Positions 6,675-15,176 are shown, counted from the first letter of the stretch. The stretch: DNA of 36,915 bases from Candidatus Bathyarchaeota archaeon (GCA_003589585.1 QYYE01000005.1:1-36915), one strand, 5' to 3'. Numbers and translations are program-made. The notes: a model not told the origin generated them from the letters alone.

Positions 6675-9566
6675 ATGCAGCTTGAAAGTTCCAGTTCCGT
6701 TTTCGAGTTACTCGCCAAGCCAGTCCGCAAAGCACTAGCACAGCTTGGCTTCTGCCAGCCTACTTTGCCGCAAACCTTGGCGTTTCCCTCCATATTGGAA
6801 GGCAAGAACGTGCTTTTGATTGCGCCAACAGGCACAGGAAAAACCGAAGCCGTAATCCTCCCCGTTTTTTCAAGGCTTGTAGAGCAGAAAAGCCAAGAGC
6901 AAAAAGGCATCCAAGTCATCTATATCACCCCGCTTCGTGCGCTGAACCGTGATATGCTCAAACGCTTAACCTACTGGAGCCAGCAACTAGATATAACCGT
7001 TGAAGTTCGACATGGTGACACAGAAATGAAAATCCGCCGCAAACAAGCCCGCCAACCACCCCAAATGCTAGTCACCACACCCGAAACCCTCCAAGCCATT
7101 TTGCCAGGCTCACAAATGAAAAAGCACCTCGGCAATGTGCAAACGGTGATTATTGATGAGGTGCATGATTTGGCGGAAAGCAAACGAGGCGCACAATTAA
7201 CCATAGCGCTTGAGCGCATGTTTGAAGCTACAGGCAAGGAGTTTCAGCGAATCGGCTTATCCGCAACCGTGGGCAACCCCCAAGAAGTCGCAAAATTTAT
7301 CGCGGGAACCAACCGACCAGTCACCATAATACAAGCAACGCTAGCCAAAAATTACCGTTATCACGTGCAATACACATCCCCTACCCCAAACGACTATGAA
7401 CTCGCCGCAAAACTCCAAACCACGCCTGAGGCAGCAGCAAGAATCCGCAAACTAACCAGCCTAATCGATACACACCAATCAACCATCATCTTCGTGAACA
7501 GCCGCACCATCGCCGAACTGCTAGGACACCGATTCGACCAGCTAAACCGCCAAGACATCGCAGTGCACCATGGTTCACTCTCAAAAGAAGAACGCGTTGC
7601 CATCGAAGACCAATTCAAAGCTGGAAACCTAAAAGCAATCATCTGCACAAGCACCCTTGAGCTAGGAATCGACATCGGCAACGTGGACTTGGTCATCCAG
7701 TACATGTCGCCAAGACAAGTCAGCAGCCTCATACAACGCGTTGGCAGAAGCGGACACAGCCTAAACCGGCTCTCAGAAGGCATAATCCTCACCGCTCATC
7801 CGGACGACACCTTGGAATCCATGGCAGCAGTCACAAATGCTAACCAAAACAAAGTCGAACCAGTAGTCTTCCACAAAAACGCCCTGGATGTTTTGGCGCA
7901 CCAAATTGCAGGCATTCTGATGGATAAAGAAAGTATTAGTCAAAGTGAATTGTTAGAAATAATCAACAGGGCTTATCCATACAGCACGCTAAACGCTCAG
8001 CAACTTGGCGATGTAGTGCAGTTTTTAGAAAGCCTCTACAAACTAAGAGTTGAGCGAGAAGGGAGTGTTTTGAAGAAAACAGGCAAAACAAGAGAATACT
8101 ACTACGAAAACCTATCCATGATACCAGACGAAAAACGCTACCCAACCATCAACATCCTAACCGACCGCAAAATTGGAACCTTAGGAGACGAATTCATGAC
8201 CCTGCACGCACGTATAGGGTTACACTTTGTAATGAAAGGAAAAGTCTGGCGCATAGTCAACATACAAGACGAAACAGGAACAGTGCACGTGGTCCCAGCA
8301 GAAGACCCCTCAGCCGCCATTCCAGGCTGGGATGGAGAAATCCTTCCCGTCCCATTCGACCTAGCACAGCAAACAGGAGCCATGAGGGAAAAAATCGGCA
8401 AACTCCTCAAACAGGGCAAAAAGCCAGAGGCAGTGGCAGAAGAGCTAGCGTTGGAGATGAAAACCGACAAAGAAACATTACTGGACACTGCTTTGGAGAT
8501 TGACGAGTACCAAAAAGAAGGTGCACCACTGCCCACACAAAACCGCATAGTCATAGAAGCCTTAGACCGCTACATTGTCGTGCACGCATGCTTTGGCGAA
8601 ATTGTCAACCGCACGTTAGGCGGAATTTTCGACTCTGTTCTGTCTGAGCGTGAAGCCATCACTGGTTGGTGGACTGATGGTTACCGCATCCTCATCGAAA
8701 CAACCCATAAACCTTCCAGGCAGGAGATTGAAGGGTTACCCAAGGAACTGTTTGATTTAACGGATGAACGCATAGACGAAGCGTTCTTGAACTATGTAAA
8801 CGCCAAGTTCCCCTTCATCACTCGAATGAAAGCCATCGCAGAACGCTTCGGCGCCATCCCCAGAGGAAAAATGCTGAAAATGTCCGAGCGCGGGGAGAAA
8901 CTGAAGGGCGCATTTGAAGGCACACCAATCTACGATGAGACACTCCGCGAAGCTATGATGGACAAAGTAGACCTTCAACAAGTAAAACAAATCATGCACC
9001 ACATAAAAGAGAAAAAAATCGCCGTCAACACGTTAGCCCACGAAAAACCAACAGTGCTCGCATATCACATCCTAATGCAGTACGCTGACATTGCAGAGCT
9101 AATGGCGCCAGAACGCATAATCCTAAGCAACATCGACAGGATGAAGAGCGCCATCGAAGCTAGAGTTGCAAAACTGCTCTGCATGCACTGTGGAACATGG
9201 ACAACTCAGGTCAAAATTAAGGATTTACCAGAGGAACCTGAATGCGAAAACTGCCATTCAAGGCTCCTTACACTGCTCTATCCAAGCCAAGACGTCGAAA
9301 AGCTAAAGCAGGATTTGCAAAAGCGCCGTGAAGGCAAAGAACTCACACCTGAAGAACTCAAAGAACTCAGCAACGCCAGACGCAAAGCCGACCTAATCTT
9401 GAGCTATGGAAAACAGGCTGTTCACGCGTTGCAAGTGAAAGGTGTTGGCGCAGAAACGGCTTCGAGGATTCTGGGCAGGATGCATCCGCGGGAAGACCAG
9501 TTTTATCTGGATTTGTTTAAAGCGAAGGTTCAGTACTTGCGCACAAGAGAATTCTGGGACAAATAA
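6675..9566 (+). CDS. Lhr-family superfamily 2 helicase with C-terminal zinc finger
   Basis: This large DNA/RNA helicase of the archaeal Lhr group acts in DNA repair or RNA handling. From ATG 6675 it has 963 residues; a TTG 60 bp upstream (6615) would add 20. Motif I is PTGTGKTEA (51-59), motif II DEVH (161-164), motif III SAT (196-198), and motifs V/VI lie in TSTLELGIDIGN and QRVGRSGH. Winged-helix and beta-barrel regions typical of the Lhr core follow (RYPTINILTDRKIGTLGDEF is diagnostic). A CxxC...CxxC zinc finger (CMHC...CENC) lies around residues 836-864, then a Lys/Arg/Glu-rich coiled segment and a helix-hairpin-helix-like end (GVGAETASRILGRMH). It is convergent with the AbrB pseudogene, 13 bp from its end. 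Confidence 0.92.
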   Translation: MQLESSSSVFELLAKPVRKALAQLGFCQPTLPQTLAFPSILEGKNVLLIAPTGTGKTEAVILPVFSRLVEQKSQEQKGIQVIYITPLRALNRDMLKRLTYWSQQLDITVEVRHGDTEMKIRRKQARQPPQMLVTTPETLQAILPGSQMKKHLGNVQTVIIDEVHDLAESKRGAQLTIALERMFEATGKEFQRIGLSATVGNPQEVAKFIAGTNRPVTIIQATLAKNYRYHVQYTSPTPNDYELAAKLQTTPEAAARIRKLTSLIDTHQSTIIFVNSRTIAELLGHRFDQLNRQDIAVHHGSLSKEERVAIEDQFKAGNLKAIICTSTLELGIDIGNVDLVIQYMSPRQVSSLIQRVGRSGHSLNRLSEGIILTAHPDDTLESMAAVTNANQNKVEPVVFHKNALDVLAHQIAGILMDKESISQSELLEIINRAYPYSTLNAQQLGDVVQFLESLYKLRVEREGSVLKKTGKTREYYYENLSMIPDEKRYPTINILTDRKIGTLGDEFMTLHARIGLHFVMKGKVWRIVNIQDETGTVHVVPAEDPSAAIPGWDGEILPVPFDLAQQTGAMREKIGKLLKQGKKPEAVAEELALEMKTDKETLLDTALEIDEYQKEGAPLPTQNRIVIEALDRYIVVHACFGEIVNRTLGGIFDSVLSEREAITGWWTDGYRILIETTHKPSRQEIEGLPKELFDLTDERIDEAFLNYVNAKFPFITRMKAIAERFGAIPRGKMLKMSERGEKLKGAFEGTPIYDETLREAMMDKVDLQQVKQIMHHIKEKKIAVNTLAHEKPTVLAYHILMQYADIAELMAPERIILSNIDRMKSAIEARVAKLLCMHCGTWTTQVKIKDLPEEPECENCHSRLLTLLYPSQDVEKLKQDLQKRREGKELTPEELKELSNARRKADLILSYGKQAVHALQVKGVGAETASRILGRMHPREDQFYLDLFKAKVQYLRTREFWDK

Positions 9567-9579
9567 TTACTAATTTTCT

Positions 9580-9901
9580 TCATAACGATGGCGTTGATTT
9601 ATTAAATTGGGGACGCTTGACTCCTTTTACATTGTCAAAATCTTGGTTGCCACTTATGGCCACTCTTTCTTCAACTTCTTCTTCCAATAGCTTCTCAGTA
9701 TCCACCCATTTCTTCAATTTTGGAGCAGATGTAATGATGAAATAGTCTACATAGTTGTCACTGACTTTTGGTTTTTTTATTACAATCTCTTTTATCCCGA
9801 ATTTAGAGAATCACTTCTGCTCCTGGCTTTAGCCCTAAAGCGTCTCTCACTCGCTTAGGAATTACTACTTGTCCTTTTTAACCAACGTTTCTTCTGGGCA
9901 T
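9580..9901 (-). pseudogene. Broken AbrB/MazE-type antitoxin gene
   Basis: The frame reads MPRRNVG, stop, then KGQVVIPKRVRDALGLKPGA and EVIL, stop. After a shift of frame near 9803 it continues with KEIVIKKPKVSDNYVDYF and a Glu-rich C-terminal tail to a stop at 9580. The first half is a textbook SpoVT/AbrB swapped-hairpin domain (VVIPKRVRDALGLKPGAEVI). It contains a nonsense TAA (complement of 9878-9880) where Lys is expected, plus a frameshift, so it cannot make the full protein. No PIN or other toxin gene remains beside it, so this looks like a decayed toxin-antitoxin locus. An intact but different pair lies at 15177-15842. Confidence 0.8.
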
Positions 9902-10167
9902 TCTCCCACAAATTATCAAGTGGTTATACAATAGTATAGTACTTTCCAACCATTAAGTAAAAATCCACAAAAGGAATCTTGCAAGCAGTAACCAGTAGGC
10001 TTTCTCCATAGCTTAAGGCTTACCAATTTCTGCCAAGTTTAGTAGAGCACTAAGTCTAAAATACACAAAACTACACATAAAAACATAGTGTTAGCTACAA
10101 GGCAGTCTTTAACGCTTAAGGTTTTAATATGTAATTGTTTGATTGTTTGGCTTAGCTGTGGTCAATA
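9902..10167. other. Intergenic region upstream of permease
   Basis: 266 bp without a gene. A TATA-like TATACAATAGTATAG near 9925-9940 may have served the broken antitoxin on the minus strand. TTTTAATATG near 10122-10131 is the best TATA candidate for the permease that starts at 10168. I see nothing else. Confidence 0.4.
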
Positions 10168-11451
10168 GTGGAAAAGCAGGAACCCAGAAAGCTTAAACGT
10201 GCAATCGGCTTATGGAGCGCCGTAGCCATCAACGTTGGCGCAATCATAGGCGGCGGAATCTTTGTCGTAACAGGCATCGTTGCGGGTTACGCTGGCTCAG
10301 CACTTGTCATATCAATGATTATCGCTGGGGTAATCGCATTCATTACAGCTTGGAACTTTTCAAGACTTGCTGCTTGGCAGCCTGTGGAAGGAAGCGTTTA
10401 CGAGTATGGACGACAACTGGTTTCTCCTTACTTTGGCTTTTTGGCTGGTTGGATGTGGATGGTGGCTAACACCTTCACAGGAGCAACCGTTTCGCTTGGG
10501 TTTGCCTATTACCTATCTTCAGCTTTCCCAGAGTTATCCATCAACATAGTTGCAGCTGCCTTGTGCTTGGCGTTTACAGCTTTGAATTTAGTTGGCGCTA
10601 AAGAATCAGCAGGAGTAAACAACATTCTTGTCACCCTAAAACTTGCCATACTGGGCTTTTTTATCGTTTTTGGCGGCTTGTTTGTGAATACTGAAAATTT
10701 TGTTCCGTTCACGCCCTTCTCCAGCGGCGTTCTTGTTGGAGCATTCTTTATCTTTTTTGCTTACGGCGGCTTTGCACGTGTGGCAGTGGTGGCAGAGGAA
10801 GTTAAAGATGCCAAACGCAACGTGCCAAGAGCAATGATTCTGTCGCTGGGAATATCCATGATAGTTTACGTTTTGGTTGGGTTAATCGCGGTTGGATTAC
10901 TAAGTCCTGCAGGGCTTGCAGCTACAGGTTCTCCGTTAACGGCAGCTATGAATGTTACAGGCAACGCGGTTGCAGTTCAGATTGTTTCAGTCGGCGGTTT
11001 AGTGGCTACATCCAGCGTTTTACTCACTGCCATCTTGGGCGTTTCTCGCATGGCATACTCGATTGCTAGAAGAAACGATTTGCCTTCCGCGTTAGCCAAG
11101 CTCCATGGAAGATTCTGCACGCCTTACCTTGCGATTTTGGGCACTGGCTTGTTGATGGCGGTTTTGGTATTGTTTGTGGATTTTACAAGCGTAGTTGCCA
11201 TTAGCACTTTTGCGCTTCTTTTTTACTACGCCATTACTAACGCTGCAGCCTTCAGATTAAAAACCAACCATAAGCGGCAAAGGCTTATGCCAACGCTTGG
11301 GTTCATAACGTGCTTGATGTTGTTAGCGTTTATCCTTTTTGCCACACCAGAAGCATGGCTAGTTGGCGTTATCTTCTTACTTGCCGGCACAGTTTATTAT
11401 GTTGCTTGGAAAAAAGGAAGAATGAAGAAAAGCGGTTTTAGTTTGCGATAA
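10168..11451 (+). CDS. APC-superfamily amino acid permease
   Basis: A 427-residue polytopic transporter with about 12 membrane spans. The first span carries the APC signature VAINVGAIIGGGIF (around residues 20-33), followed by a second gly-rich span. AKRNVPRAMILS, typical of the loop after TM6, is present (EEVKDAKRNVPRAMI). It probably imports or exchanges amino acids with H+ or Na+, but the substrate cannot be told from sequence. The start is a GTG at 10168; no in-frame ATG lies upstream. The short, Lys/Arg-rich N-terminus (MEKQEPRKLKRAIG) is normal for the family. The HAD gene follows 36 bp downstream in the same direction. Confidence 0.9.
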   Translation: MEKQEPRKLKRAIGLWSAVAINVGAIIGGGIFVVTGIVAGYAGSALVISMIIAGVIAFITAWNFSRLAAWQPVEGSVYEYGRQLVSPYFGFLAGWMWMVANTFTGATVSLGFAYYLSSAFPELSINIVAAALCLAFTALNLVGAKESAGVNNILVTLKLAILGFFIVFGGLFVNTENFVPFTPFSSGVLVGAFFIFFAYGGFARVAVVAEEVKDAKRNVPRAMILSLGISMIVYVLVGLIAVGLLSPAGLAATGSPLTAAMNVTGNAVAVQIVSVGGLVATSSVLLTAILGVSRMAYSIARRNDLPSALAKLHGRFCTPYLAILGTGLLMAVLVLFVDFTSVVAISTFALLFYYAITNAAAFRLKTNHKRQRLMPTLGFITCLMLLAFILFATPEAWLVGVIFLLAGTVYYVAWKKGRMKKSGFSLR

Positions 11452-11487
11452 GAATTTTAAGGCTTAGTATGGTTAACTGTTAGGAAA

Positions 11488-12213
11488 ATGCAGATGTCAA
11501 TCAAAGCCGTTTTATTTGACATGTTCGATACCCTTATGCTCATAATAAAGAACCATGAGTTTTACAGTCCATCCCTCATGCGAATGTACAGGTTCCTAAA
11601 TAATAACGGGATAGGTGTTTCTTTCAAAGAGTTCAATGAAGCCTATATTAAAGCTCGTGATGAACTCTATGTCAAAGCGGATGCAAATTTTGAGGAGCCA
11701 CACTTCAATATTCGCGTTTCAGAAGCGCTCAAGCTTTTAGGTTACCGCTATGATGTTTCAAGCCCCATTGTGACAGAAGCTACCTCTGAGTTTTGCGAAG
11801 AATTCATGAAGTATGTCCTTATTGATGAACATGCAAAGGCTGTTTTGAAGAGATTGCATGGGAAATACCGATTGGGATTAATTTCCAATTTTGCCATACC
11901 TGAATGTGTCCTTAAGCTTCTGAAAACTCAGGGCTTGGATAAGCTATTTGATGTTATCGTAATTTCCGGTGCAGTTAACAAGCGCAAACCAAGCCCAGAA
12001 ATCTTCGAGAGCACCCTAAAAGCGCTAGGTATTTCTGCCAGTGAAACGGTTTTTGTAGGTGACACTCTTGATGCAGATATCGCTGGTGCAAAGAAGGTAG
12101 GTATGAAAGCCATTTACATTGAGAGACGAACGCAAAAAGAGATTGATGGTGTCTGTCCAGACCAAACCATCAGAAGCTTAAGCGAACTGGAATCAGCGAT
12201 TGAAAAGTGCTAA
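11488..12213 (+). CDS. HAD-superfamily hydrolase, subfamily IA type
   Basis: 241 residues with all four HAD motifs: motif I FDMFDTL (nucleophile Asp11), motif II ISNF, motif III Lys in NKRKPSPEIF, and motif IV VFVGDTLDADIAGAKKVGM. The cap is a helical insertion between about residues 17 and 105. The usual second Asp of motif I (position +2) is Phe here, as in some dehalogenase-like members, so ordinary phosphatase chemistry is not certain. An ATG at 11488 and another at 11494 are both possible starts. The substrate is unknown, and the gene may be co-transcribed with the permease. Confidence 0.85.
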   Translation: MQMSIKAVLFDMFDTLMLIIKNHEFYSPSLMRMYRFLNNNGIGVSFKEFNEAYIKARDELYVKADANFEEPHFNIRVSEALKLLGYRYDVSSPIVTEATSEFCEEFMKYVLIDEHAKAVLKRLHGKYRLGLISNFAIPECVLKLLKTQGLDKLFDVIVISGAVNKRKPSPEIFESTLKALGISASETVFVGDTLDADIAGAKKVGMKAIYIERRTQKEIDGVCPDQTIRSLSELESAIEKC

Positions 12214-12220
12214 AGTAGGC

Positions 12221-12541
12221 TTAGGTTTCTCGACAAGTTTCTGTAGCAGGAAGTTTGCTTTTTTTAAGGTTGACGTCTGCTTTTAGCAAACGAATTAACG
12301 CGTTATATATCTGAAGAAATTCCAAGCCTTTTTCTGTAATAGCATAAACTTCCTTACCTTCACTTACAGTTTGGATTATTAAATTATTATTTTGCATGAG
12401 AGACAGATAATTGTTAAGCAATGTGAAGCTGAGGTTTGCTTTGTACATTATCTGCGTTTTTAACGGACTCTCTTTGGTCAACTTGAGAATTTCAGCCATG
12501 ATGAGCAGCATATCTCGCCTTTTCTGTTTAGCCCTAAACAT
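12221..12541 (-). CDS. HTH_45-type winged-helix protein
   Basis: 106 residues from the chosen ATG (MFRAKQKRRDML). It has the archaeal HTH_45 pattern: RRDMLLIMAEILKLTKE, KTQIMYKANLSFTLLNNYLS, LMQNNNLIIQT, then a wing GKEVYAITEKGLEFLQIY. I prefer 12541 to an upstream in-frame ATG at 12562. The TATA box at 12577-12590 predicts transcription starting near 12555, so the upstream ATG would not be transcribed or would sit at the very 5' end. It is convergent with the HAD gene (7 bp apart) and divergent from the phosphoesterase. The regulatory target is unknown. Confidence 0.8.
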   Translation of the reverse strand: MFRAKQKRRDMLLIMAEILKLTKESPLKTQIMYKANLSFTLLNNYLSLMQNNNLIIQTVSEGKEVYAITEKGLEFLQIYNALIRLLKADVNLKKSKLPATETCRET

Positions 12542-12576
12542 TTGTTGTACACATATACACATCTTATCGTACGATT

Positions 12577-12590
12577 GCTTTTTAAATCTT
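12577..12590 (-). promoter_or_regulatory. TATA box of winged-helix gene
   Basis: On the minus strand the sequence is AAGATTTAAAAAGC, a good archaeal BRE/TATA match. The predicted start of transcription, about 25 nt downstream, falls near 12555 and leaves a leader of about 14 nt before the chosen ATG. Confidence 0.5.
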
Positions 12591-12714
12591 AAGATAGTGG
12601 GAGGAAATTTTTGCGTTCTTTTCTTTGTTTATTTTGTATTGGTTCAAACGATATTTGGTGGTTAAATGGAAAGTTTTTATTTCTTTTTGGTGAGAAGTTA
12701 ATTGGTGAAGTTAT

Positions 12715-13212
12715 ATGTTGATTGGTGCAATCTCGGATACGCATGATAATTTGTCGCTTGTAGAAAAAGCCGTAATCCATTTGAACAGTGAGAAGGTCGG
12801 TTTAGTTTTACATGCTGGAGATTATGTTGCGCCTTTTGTTATTCCTAAATTTAAGCAGTTGAACTGCAAGCTTGTCGGCGTTTTTGGCAACAATGACGGA
12901 GACCATGAGCTTTTGAAGAAGCGGTTCAGTGAGACCGTCAACTGCACCATACATGAACGGTTTGCTGCGGTAACCTTGGATGGTTATAAAATCGCTTTGC
13001 TGCATGGAGACGAGACAGAACTGCTCAACGCACTAATTGATAGTGAGTACTTTAACGCCGTAATCCATGGTCATTCTCATCTGAATGGCATCCAAGCTCG
13101 GGGAAAAACTTTGGTGATTAATCCTGGAGAGCTTTGCGGTTACCTAACGGGGGAATCAACTCTGGCATTGTTAGACACTGATAAGCATCAGGCAAAAATA
13201 GTTCCGCTTTGA
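12715..13212 (+). CDS. YfcE/MJ0936-family metallophosphoesterase
   Basis: 165 residues, typical for this small calcineurin-like phosphodiesterase family. The metal-binding motifs appear in order: SDTHDN (residues 7-12), LHAGD, FGNND, LLHGD and VIHGHSH, followed by NPGELCGY as in family members. It hydrolyses phosphodiesters in a di-metal centre (Mn/Ni in characterised relatives); the cellular substrate is unknown. The ATG at 12715 follows GGTGAAGTT. It is divergent from the winged-helix gene at 12541. Confidence 0.92.
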   Translation: MLIGAISDTHDNLSLVEKAVIHLNSEKVGLVLHAGDYVAPFVIPKFKQLNCKLVGVFGNNDGDHELLKKRFSETVNCTIHERFAAVTLDGYKIALLHGDETELLNALIDSEYFNAVIHGHSHLNGIQARGKTLVINPGELCGYLTGESTLALLDTDKHQAKIVPL

Positions 13213-13285
13213 ATTTCCGGTTTGTTGTGTGTTCCGCTAATTGACGGTTTTGGCAAGAAAGGTCTTGTTAGATTTTTTTCTAAAG

Positions 13286-13471
13286 TTAAAAGGGGATGTT
13301 GATTCTCTTTCTTATTGCTTGGTATTGTTCGGCTGTAAACCTTTCTTCTTTACAGGTTGGGCAACGTACTGCCTTCACGTTATGCAAGATAACCCCGTCA
13401 ACTTCAAAGTCAAACTCTACTTCAACGTATTGAACGCAGCAGGCGGGGCAAAGCAGGGCGTTCGCCTTCAT
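13286..13471 (-). CDS. YgiT-type zinc finger protein
   Basis: 61 residues from ATG 13471 (MKANALLCPACC). Two CxxC pairs (CPAC about residue 8, CPTC about 37) flank a beta-rich stretch VEFDFEVDGVILHNVKAV, as in the MqsA/YgiT zinc domain, and a short helix follows (TAEQYQAIRKRIN). In bacteria such domains are often the N-terminus of antitoxins, but here there is no HTH. The frame stays open upstream to a TTG at 13504, inside the flavodoxin gene. ATG 13471, 10 bp after that gene's stop, is the simpler start. It is third in the minus-strand unit 14311-13286. Confidence 0.75.
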   Translation of the reverse strand: MKANALLCPACCVQYVEVEFDFEVDGVILHNVKAVRCPTCKEERFTAEQYQAIRKRINIPF

Positions 13472-13481
13472 GTTTTTGGGT

Positions 13482-13964
13482 TTATTGGGTGAATTTTGCT
13501 CCAAGTTCTTCAGCCCAAGCTTCGACCTTTGCCATGTCCCTGTTGTCGGTTACGGTTTTTCCAAGGATTTTTATGCGTCCGCCGAAAGCTTCCGTGGAGA
13601 CAGGCACAATTTTTGGGTGGTTAGCCAGTTCGCTTTCAACGAATTTTGCTTTGGCTTTTTCATAGCTTCCGGGCGTTCCTGCTTCGGCGGAACTGACAAA
13701 AAAAGCTACTCGTTTTCCGCTTAGGTCGTTTTCAAGAAACTTGAGCGCCTTCTCATAAACCTTGCCAGCCCGAACACCGCCGCCGATGACTACGTTTCGG
13801 TACTGTTCCAGGCTTGCGGGCTTTTGTTTTTTGAGGTCAACCAAATCAACCTCCAAGCCGTATTTGGAGCGCAGGATTTCTGCGATTTTTCGGGCTGATT
13901 CTCCTGTTGCTCCGCCCTTAGTTTCATAGGCGATGAGGGTCTTGTTTGCTTCCATCCCTTTCAT
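13482..13964 (-). CDS. Flavodoxin-domain protein
   Basis: About 160 residues with the flavodoxin fold: first strand and FMN phosphate loop LIAYETKGGATGESARKIAE, the second strand VDLVDLKKQKP, VVIGGGVRAGKVYEKALKFL, and AFFVSSAEAGTPGSYEKAK. It resembles the Flavodoxin_5 / protoporphyrinogen-oxidase-like group. FMN-dependent electron transfer is likely; the partner is unknown. The ATG at 13964 overlaps the stop of the upstream zinc-ribbon gene (ATGA), and a second ATG three codons on (13955, MEANK) is possible. It is the middle gene of a three-gene unit. Confidence 0.85.
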   Translation of the reverse strand: MKGMEANKTLIAYETKGGATGESARKIAEILRSKYGLEVDLVDLKKQKPASLEQYRNVVIGGGVRAGKVYEKALKFLENDLSGKRVAFFVSSAEAGTPGSYEKAKAKFVESELANHPKIVPVSTEAFGGRIKILGKTVTDNRDMAKVEAWAEELGAKFTQ

Positions 13965-14311
13965 GCTCCATGGGATTCTTCTAGCGGCGAGAGCCTTTTG
14001 CCGCAGTTGTTGCAGAAAATGGAGCCGAACGCGTTCTTGGTTCCGCAGTTGGGGCAAGTCATGGGTTCGTGCTGTTCGGCGGGTTTTTGCTGCATGTCTG
14101 CTCTTGCCCGCTGGAAAGCCGCATGGGTTTCTTTGGCGGCTATTGTGAAGGCGCGCTCAAGTTCTATTCCCACTTTGTAGAAGGCGTCGCGGAGCTCTTC
14201 AGAGGAGGTTTTAACGTTGGCTTCTGTGCCCTTAGCGGTTTTGGTGCCGCATTTTGGGCAGAAATAAGCGTCATCAGAAATCTGCTCGCCACAGTTAGAG
14301 CAATAAACCAT
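13961..14311 (-). CDS. Double zinc-ribbon protein
   Basis: 116 residues with an N-terminal zinc ribbon (YCSNCG...FCPKCG, residues 3-21), a central Ala/Glu/Lys-rich helical segment (ELRDAFYKVGIELERAFTIA through about residue 75) and a second ribbon (TCPNCG...FCNNCG, about 85-107). The form resembles archaeal zinc-ribbon adaptor proteins that may bind nucleic acid or protein; the function is unknown. It is first of the unit with the flavodoxin (ATGA overlap). A TATA-like AGCTTAAATTCC lies near 14348-14359 on the minus strand. Confidence 0.8.
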   Translation of the reverse strand: MVYCSNCGEQISDDAYFCPKCGTKTAKGTEANVKTSSEELRDAFYKVGIELERAFTIAAKETHAAFQRARADMQQKPAEQHEPMTCPNCGTKNAFGSIFCNNCGKRLSPLEESHGA

Positions 14312-14660
14312 TTTTTTTCACCAATAGTATGCATGCCACATCGGAATTTAAGCTTTACAAAACTGGATTCTTCTCTTTATGTGGGTGCGGCGGTTTTACG
14401 GCTGCACAAGAATGCAATTGGGGGCGGCTGCTTTTTGGGTTTGTGATGTTTTTTGGCGTCTGTTTTGGTGTGGGGTAAGCGTTTTCTTGCACATGCGGTA
14501 CTTGGCTGCATGTTGGAGGCGCATTCTTGTGGTTGTGGATGCATGTATCGTTTGCTTTTTTTCTCACAAGAATCAATGAACAGCAATGGTCAGCGTAGTG
14601 CAGTCGGACTCTAGCATGGCCCTTCAATGGCTCCTAAGCATATCTCACCCCAAAAGCCAC

Positions 14661-14690
14661 CACTCAACCGCCGCCTATAAGCAGTTTTGC
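14661..14690. repeat. 30-bp direct repeat, copy 1
   Basis: It begins CACTCAACCGCC and ends TATAAGCAGTTTTGC. It matches copy 2 (15052-15081) at 29 of 30 positions, 391 bp away, in the same orientation. Confidence 0.85.
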
Positions 14691-14774
14691 CGCTAAAAAA
14701 GCAGAAGATAAAACGCCTTTTCCAAACAACAAAACAAAAGCAGATTTTGCTGCTTTGTCACCTACCCCCTCCCC

Positions 14775-14784
14775 TTATATAAAG
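14775..14784. promoter_or_regulatory. Strong TATA-like box with no gene downstream
   Basis: TTATATAAAG is a near-consensus archaeal TATA box in a non-coding region. If used rightward, transcription would start near 14808 and run into the dyad-rich stretch 14856-15023. The nearest open reading frames are far away or on the other strand. Confidence 0.35.
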
Positions 14785-14855
14785 AGCGATAACATGCTTT
14801 AGACCATAAAATCACCAATAGTGCCTACCCCTCCTAAGGATTTCTGTAGCCTCTA

Positions 14856-15010
14856 AAGTGCGTAAAACGCACGGTTCCGTCACCAGCTACCCTCCCTCTA
14901 TCGGTTTTTGCATAGAATAACTATTTGGATCCTAATATGTCTGCGAAAAACGCACTGCAACAGCGATTTCCGTGAAACCATTGCATAGCCACAGTGCGGT
15001 TCACGCACTT
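14856..15010. repeat. 17-nt imperfect inverted repeat with nested hairpins
   Basis: AAGTGCGTAAAACGCAC (14856-14872) and GTGCGGTTCACGCACTT (14994-15010) are reverse complements at 15 of 17 positions. Each arm is itself a hairpin (GTGCG-5 nt-CGCAC). A further pair, AGCTACCCT (14885-14893) with AGGGTAGCT (15015-15023), interleaves with the first, so an RNA would form either a pseudoknot or alternative folds. Confidence 0.6.
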
Positions 15011-15051
15011 CTATAGGGTAGCTTCAAGCCATCTTCCACATCCAAACCACG

Positions 15052-15081
15052 CACTCAACCGCCACCTATAAGCAGTTTTGC
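15052..15081. repeat. 30-bp direct repeat, copy 2
   Basis: The second copy of the element at 14661-14690, with one G-to-A difference. Flanking sequence shows only weak similarity (CCAC just upstream in both). Confidence 0.85.
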
Positions 15082-15176
15082 GCTTCAAAAAGACGAATAA
15101 AATCAGCAAATGCAGCAGAAAAAAGCTTAGCCAACAAAGCAAATAAAGAATGTATGCCATTCATGGACTTCTGCTT

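Larger units (their letters stand above)
14312..15176. other. 865-bp non-coding region rich in repeats and dyads
   Basis: No credible gene. The region holds a 30-bp direct repeat (14661-14690 and 15052-15081), a hairpin AAAGCAG-6 nt-CTGCTTT (14737-14756), a strong TATA-like TTATATAAAG (14775-14784), a 17-nt imperfect inverted repeat (14856-14872 with 14994-15010), a second inverted repeat (14885-14893 with 15015-15023) and recurring CGCAC words. It could hold a structured RNA gene transcribed rightward from the TATA box, or a dispersed repeat. Open frames at 14355-14627 are Cys/Pro-rich and look like chance. Confidence 0.55.

Noticed and set aside
14355-14627. Overlapping open frames on both strands in the repeat-rich gap
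   Set aside because: Composition (Cys/Trp/Phe runs on one strand, Pro/His/Lys on the other) reflects base bias; no ribosome-binding sites or domains.
14661-15081. CRISPR array from the 30-bp direct repeat
   Set aside because: Only two copies, 391 bp apart, with no regular spacers and no cas genes in the window.
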